Source: Candidatus Falkowbacteria bacterium LH_S3 (GTDB taxonomy: Bacteria > Patescibacteriota > Patescibacteriia > Patescibacteriales > JAGXOH01). From it: 8,038 bases of DNA. The DNA lies in assembly GCA_023659985.1 (NCBI GenBank), contig JAGXOH010000033.1:1-8038 (forward strand), read 5' to 3'. Under the pieces are notes generated by a model. That model saw only the letters and a program-made list of their open reading frames with translations, made no database searches and was not told the origin of the DNA. Every line of letters starts with the position of its first letter. Position 1 is the stretch's first letter. The position numbers were made by a program, and so were the translations under genes. Shown here in pieces: positions 5,694-8,038 of the stretch.

Positions 5694-6902
5694 ATGACTA
5701 AAGATAAAGAGCAATTTCTTGACTGCATCTTGGAAAGAGGAATTGTTCAGGAGATTATACCTAATGATAAAGATAAGTTAAGGCACAAATTATTGTCTGA
5801 AAAATTGCGTATTTATATCGGAGTAGATCCCACTTCCACAGTTCTGCATTTGAGCCATGCCAAGAATTACATGTTGCTGGAAGAATTTCGGCTTTTAGGT
5901 CATGAAGTTATTGTGTTATTTGGTAATTTTACAGCTAAAATAGGCGACCCCACTGATCGGGAAAGCACCAGAAAACAGTTAACTAAGGAAGATGTGGACG
6001 AAAATGTGAAAGATTGGCTTAGGCAGATAAAGCCATTGATGGATTTTGATGCTAAAGATAATCCTCCGCGTATAATGTATAACAATGATTGGTTGGCTAA
6101 ATTATCCATGGAAGAAGTGGTGAATTTAGCTTCAAATGTAACCGTTCAAAATATGCTGGAGAGAGATATGTTTGAAAAAAGAATGAAACAAGAGAAGCCT
6201 ATTTATCTACACGAATTTTTATACCCCTTGATGCAAGGATATGACAGCGTAGCTATGGATGTGGATATTGAATTATGCGGTATGGATCAAACTTTTAATG
6301 CTTTAGTGGGTCGCACTTTGTTGCGTAAATACAAGAATAAAGAAAAATTTGTAGTAGCGATTAATTTAATGGAAAACCCCAAGACAGGAGAATTAATGTC
6401 TAAAAGTAAAGGTATCGGGGTTTTTTTAGATTCTACCCCTTTTGATATGTACGGATCTATTATGTCCCAATCGGATGAAATGATTAAGATATTATTAATA
6501 AATAATACTCGCGTTTCTTTGGATGAAATAGATGAATTGATAAACAAAGAAAATCCTCGTGATGTGAAAATGCGTACCGCTTGGGAAATAACTAAAATAT
6601 TTCATGGACAAGAAGATGCAGATAAAGCTCAAGAGAATTTCGTGAAACTGGTACAAAACAAAGAAGCCGCTGAAGATATTCCTGAAGTCTTTTTGGGAAA
6701 GAGCGTGATTTCTCTTCTTGAATTATTAAGACAATGCCTGGAAGAGGATGTTAGTAATTCTGAGATAAAAAGATTGATTCAGCAGAACTCTATCAAGATA
6801 GACGGACAAACTCGAAATGATCCGAATACGGAAATAGAGATATCTATGAAAGGAAATATTGTTAAAGTGGGCAAGAAAAAGTGGTTCAAGGTTAATCCTT
6901 AA
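5694..6902 (+). CDS. tyrS: Tyrosyl-tRNA synthetase
   Basis: 402 residues from ATG at 5694. The frame also extends to a TTG at 5634, but that adds a poorly conserved AT-rich stretch and sits at the predicted transcription start, so the ATG is preferred. The cytosolic enzyme charges tRNA-Tyr with tyrosine using ATP. Class I signatures are HLSHA (52-56, the HIGH motif) and LMSKS (235-239, the KMSKS loop). Tyrosine pocket elements are IGVDPT (42-47), QGYDS (181-185) and GMDQTFN (196-202). An S4-like tRNA-binding domain occupies about 338-402. Length is normal for the family. No Shine-Dalgarno precedes the start. Cysteine replaces the common glycine in ELCGMDQ. Confidence 0.96.
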   Translation: MTKDKEQFLDCILERGIVQEIIPNDKDKLRHKLLSEKLRIYIGVDPTSTVLHLSHAKNYMLLEEFRLLGHEVIVLFGNFTAKIGDPTDRESTRKQLTKEDVDENVKDWLRQIKPLMDFDAKDNPPRIMYNNDWLAKLSMEEVVNLASNVTVQNMLERDMFEKRMKQEKPIYLHEFLYPLMQGYDSVAMDVDIELCGMDQTFNALVGRTLLRKYKNKEKFVVAINLMENPKTGELMSKSKGIGVFLDSTPFDMYGSIMSQSDEMIKILLINNTRVSLDEIDELINKENPRDVKMRTAWEITKIFHGQEDADKAQENFVKLVQNKEAAEDIPEVFLGKSVISLLELLRQCLEEDVSNSEIKRLIQQNSIKIDGQTRNDPNTEIEISMKGNIVKVGKKKWFKVNP

Positions 6903-6965
6903 AATGTTGTTTATTTTTGTAATCAAAAATAGTAAAAGGAATTTAATTAATAATATTTTGTATTT

Positions 6966-7142
6966 ATGTCAGTTAAAGTTGACCAAAAAAAATGTATCGG
7001 TTGCGGGACTTGCGCTTCCATTTGTTCTGATGTCTTTGAGATAAGTGAAGAAGGCAGAGCTCAGGTGATAAGCGAAGATAATATGGATTGTGCCAAGCAA
7101 GCAGCGGACAGTTGTCCGGTTAACGCCATTACGGTTGAATAA
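6966..7142 (+). CDS. Single [4Fe-4S] ferredoxin
   Basis: 58 residues, beginning MSVKVDQKKCIGCGTC. A small soluble electron carrier. Cluster ligands are C10, C13 and C16 (CxxCxxC) plus C50 in the SCPVNAI block. C20 and C42 sit where the 60-residue Thermotoga maritima ferredoxin, to which the whole chain aligns closely, carries its disulfide. So this is a one-cluster ferredoxin in which the second site has been replaced. Serine follows C20 where proline is usual. The gene starts 63 bases after tyrS with no Shine-Dalgarno. TAATAT at 6951-6956 would start transcription within a few bases of the ATG, so it may be nearly leaderless or co-transcribed with tyrS. No redox partner enzyme lies in the window. 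Confidence 0.93.
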   Translation: MSVKVDQKKCIGCGTCASICSDVFEISEEGRAQVISEDNMDCAKQAADSCPVNAITVE

Positions 7143-7162
7143 AATTTGTTCGTAGCAGCTTT

Positions 7163-7193
7163 AAAATAATCCGAGATTAAATCGGGTTATTTT
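7163..7193 (+). terminator. Terminator after the ferredoxin gene
   Basis: AAAATAATCCGA (7163-7174) pairs with TCGGGTTATTTT (7182-7193) over 12 positions with one G-U pair, loop GATTAAA. A-rich and T-rich flanks let it work on either strand. It lies 20 bases after the ferredoxin stop. Confidence 0.8.
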
Positions 7194-7223
7194 AGTTTGT
7201 AAAATCCAGGAAAGTATTATATT

Positions 7224-7234
7224 TGCTATATAAT
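7224..7234 (+). promoter_or_regulatory. Extended -10 giving a leaderless transcript
   Basis: TGC followed by TATATAAT. Read as TATAAT (7229-7234), the expected start of transcription, seven bases on, is the A of the ATG at 7241. No -35 match is visible. This supports both the downstream start choice and a leaderless message. Confidence 0.6.
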
Positions 7235-7240
7235 AAAAGC

Positions 7241-7714
7241 ATGAATATATATCTAAAAAATTTTATAAGTGAAAAATTTAAAAAGCCAGGCAAAGCACTA
7301 GATTTAGGTGCTGGTGAATTTTTTGATGTTGCATATTTGAAACAACTAAGGTGGAAATGTGAAGCCGTTGATATAAAAACAGGTGTTGATTTGGAAAAAA
7401 CCTATAGATCAAAAAATGAACCATTTGATTTAATTTATTCAAATTATTTACTACATAAACTAAAAAATAAAAAATTATTTATTCAAACAATTTATGATAA
7501 TTTAAAAAATGGTGGCTGGTTTTTTATCCATACTTTTGATCAATCCGATCGAAACAGTAAATCTGATCTGTCGCAAATTTATTTACAAAAATTATTAGCT
7601 GAGCAAGGATTTAAAAATGTTAAGATAAAATTATTCAGTTATTATGATAATGAAAAAAATCATAAACATTGGCATAAAATTTTAGAAGCAAGCGGACAAA
7701 AAAATAAAAAATAG
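7241..7714 (+). CDS. Small class I SAM-dependent methyltransferase
   Basis: 157 residues from ATG 7241. An in-frame TTG at 7223 lies within the -10 and is rejected. Motif I is ALDLGAGEF (19-27), the strand 2 acid is D44 in EAVDIKTG, FDLIYSNYLLHKL (62-74) is the strand 4 region, and LKNGGWFFI (88-96) the strand 5 turn. The C-terminal half ends with FSYYDNEKNHKHWHKIL (132-148), a histidine-rich block I associate with a small methyltransferase subgroup common in CPR genomes; that link is from memory. The protein is short for the fold, with little room for a substrate domain. Codon choice is more AT-rich than in the first methyltransferase. It is likely its own transcription unit. Substrate unknown. 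Confidence 0.85.
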   Translation: MNIYLKNFISEKFKKPGKALDLGAGEFFDVAYLKQLRWKCEAVDIKTGVDLEKTYRSKNEPFDLIYSNYLLHKLKNKKLFIQTIYDNLKNGGWFFIHTFDQSDRNSKSDLSQIYLQKLLAEQGFKNVKIKLFSYYDNEKNHKHWHKILEASGQKNKK

Positions 7715-7951
7715 CCCCAAATAATGTTTTGCTTTGCAAAACAAAAACTTTTAATTACATCCAATAACAATGAGTATTTGGTTACGGCTTTTATACAAAA
7801 GTCATATTTATTATATTTTAGTTCTTAAAAGTGTAAACCCCAATGCTTTAATGTTAACAAAATTTGGTTATGGGTCTGGCTGGCAAGTTTTATTTCGGGG
7901 TTGATAATAAGAGTATTTATGTAGCCATGTGAGATTTTTTGGTTAGATAAG

Positions 7952-7979
7952 TTGACTTTATTTATAGGACGCTGATAAA
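7952..7979 (+). promoter_or_regulatory. Weak promoter directly before a hairpin
   Basis: TTGACT (7952-7957), a 16-base spacer and GATAAA (7974-7979). Transcription from it would start at about 7986 and run at once into the hairpin at 7989-8036, the same arrangement as at 122-181. Match quality is lower than in that case. Confidence 0.3.
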
Positions 7980-7988
7980 CCGTATATA

Positions 7989-8036
7989 AAAAAATAGTGC
8001 ATACTATAGTACTTACTATAGTAAGTACTATTTTTT
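7989..8036. terminator. Bidirectional hairpin with 26-base perfect palindrome
   Basis: AAAAAATAGT (7989-7998) pairs with ACTATTTTTT (8027-8036). Inside, TACTATAGTA occurs twice (8002-8011 and 8014-8023), itself a palindrome. Independently, 8006-8031 is a perfect 26-base palindrome (ATAGTACTTACTA and its complement). Runs of A and T at the two ends allow termination from either side. It could also be an operator or a repeat boundary, since the window stops here. Confidence 0.65.
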
Positions 8037-8038
8037 AT

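Larger units (their letters stand above)
7715..8038. other. Gene-free tail with hairpins
   Basis: No gene is supported in these 324 bases. A hairpin TGTTTTGC-TTT-GCAAAACA (7725-7743) follows the methyltransferase and may be a weak terminator, though no U run follows. Bases 7825-8034 are open on the - strand for 69 codons before a TAA, but contain no ATG, GTG or TTG start. GTAAACCCC (7833-7841) and CGGGGTT (7896-7902) could pair at long range through ACCCC/GGGGT. The end holds a promoter-like site and a large palindrome, listed separately. Confidence 0.6.

Noticed and set aside
6859..7044. A 61-codon + strand frame between tyrS and the ferredoxin.
   Set aside because: It overlaps the ends of both genes in another frame and has no recognisable content; the ferredoxin frame explains the region.
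7223..7240. TTG start six codons upstream for the last methyltransferase.
   Set aside because: It overlaps the -10 element, so it would not be transcribed from that promoter.
752..7714. Recoded UGA (glycine) as in Gracilibacteria or SR1.
   Set aside because: All long genes are open under the standard code with glycine at normal codons, so UGA is not being read as glycine.

Overview
The window is AT-rich, uses the standard code (no in-frame TGA interrupts the long genes) and carries six protein genes I can support. All are on the + strand, separated by repeat-filled gaps. The style suggests a Patescibacteria/CPR bacterium, perhaps a Parcubacteria-group lineage. It shows short genes, several starts without a Shine-Dalgarno, an orphan membrane histidine kinase, a one-cluster ferredoxin, and many small palindromic and tandem repeats between genes. 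That placement is inference; no rRNA or ribosomal-protein gene is present to test it.

Layout. Bases 1-751 hold no confident gene. They contain a promoter that runs straight into a perfect hairpin, a possible 33-residue membrane peptide, one copy of a repeated leader, a palindromic element and a roughly 95-base structured segment. Bases 752-1993 encode a reductase/dehydrogenase that aligns with cyanobacterial long-chain acyl-ACP reductase and keeps its catalytic cysteine. It ends in a strong terminator. Bases 2114-4303 encode a nine-helix histidine kinase with a GAF domain and no response regulator nearby. Bases 4304-4813 hold tandem repeats, a second palindromic element and the second copy of the promoter-leader module. 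That module lies upstream of a class I methyltransferase (4814-5497). Next come tyrosyl-tRNA synthetase (5694-6902), a 58-residue ferredoxin (6966-7142) and a small, probably leaderless methyltransferase (7241-7714). The last 324 bases hold no supported gene and end in a 26-base perfect palindrome.

The genes do not form an obvious pathway. Most have their own promoter-like sequence and terminator, so they look like separate transcription units; tyrS and the ferredoxin may share one. The clearest link is regulatory. The reductase and the first methyltransferase both lie downstream of copies of the same promoter-leader module and both have a strong Shine-Dalgarno. The kinase, tyrS, ferredoxin and last methyltransferase have none. 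The best candidates for something undescribed are this module, the structured segment at 593-700 before the reductase, and the reductase itself.
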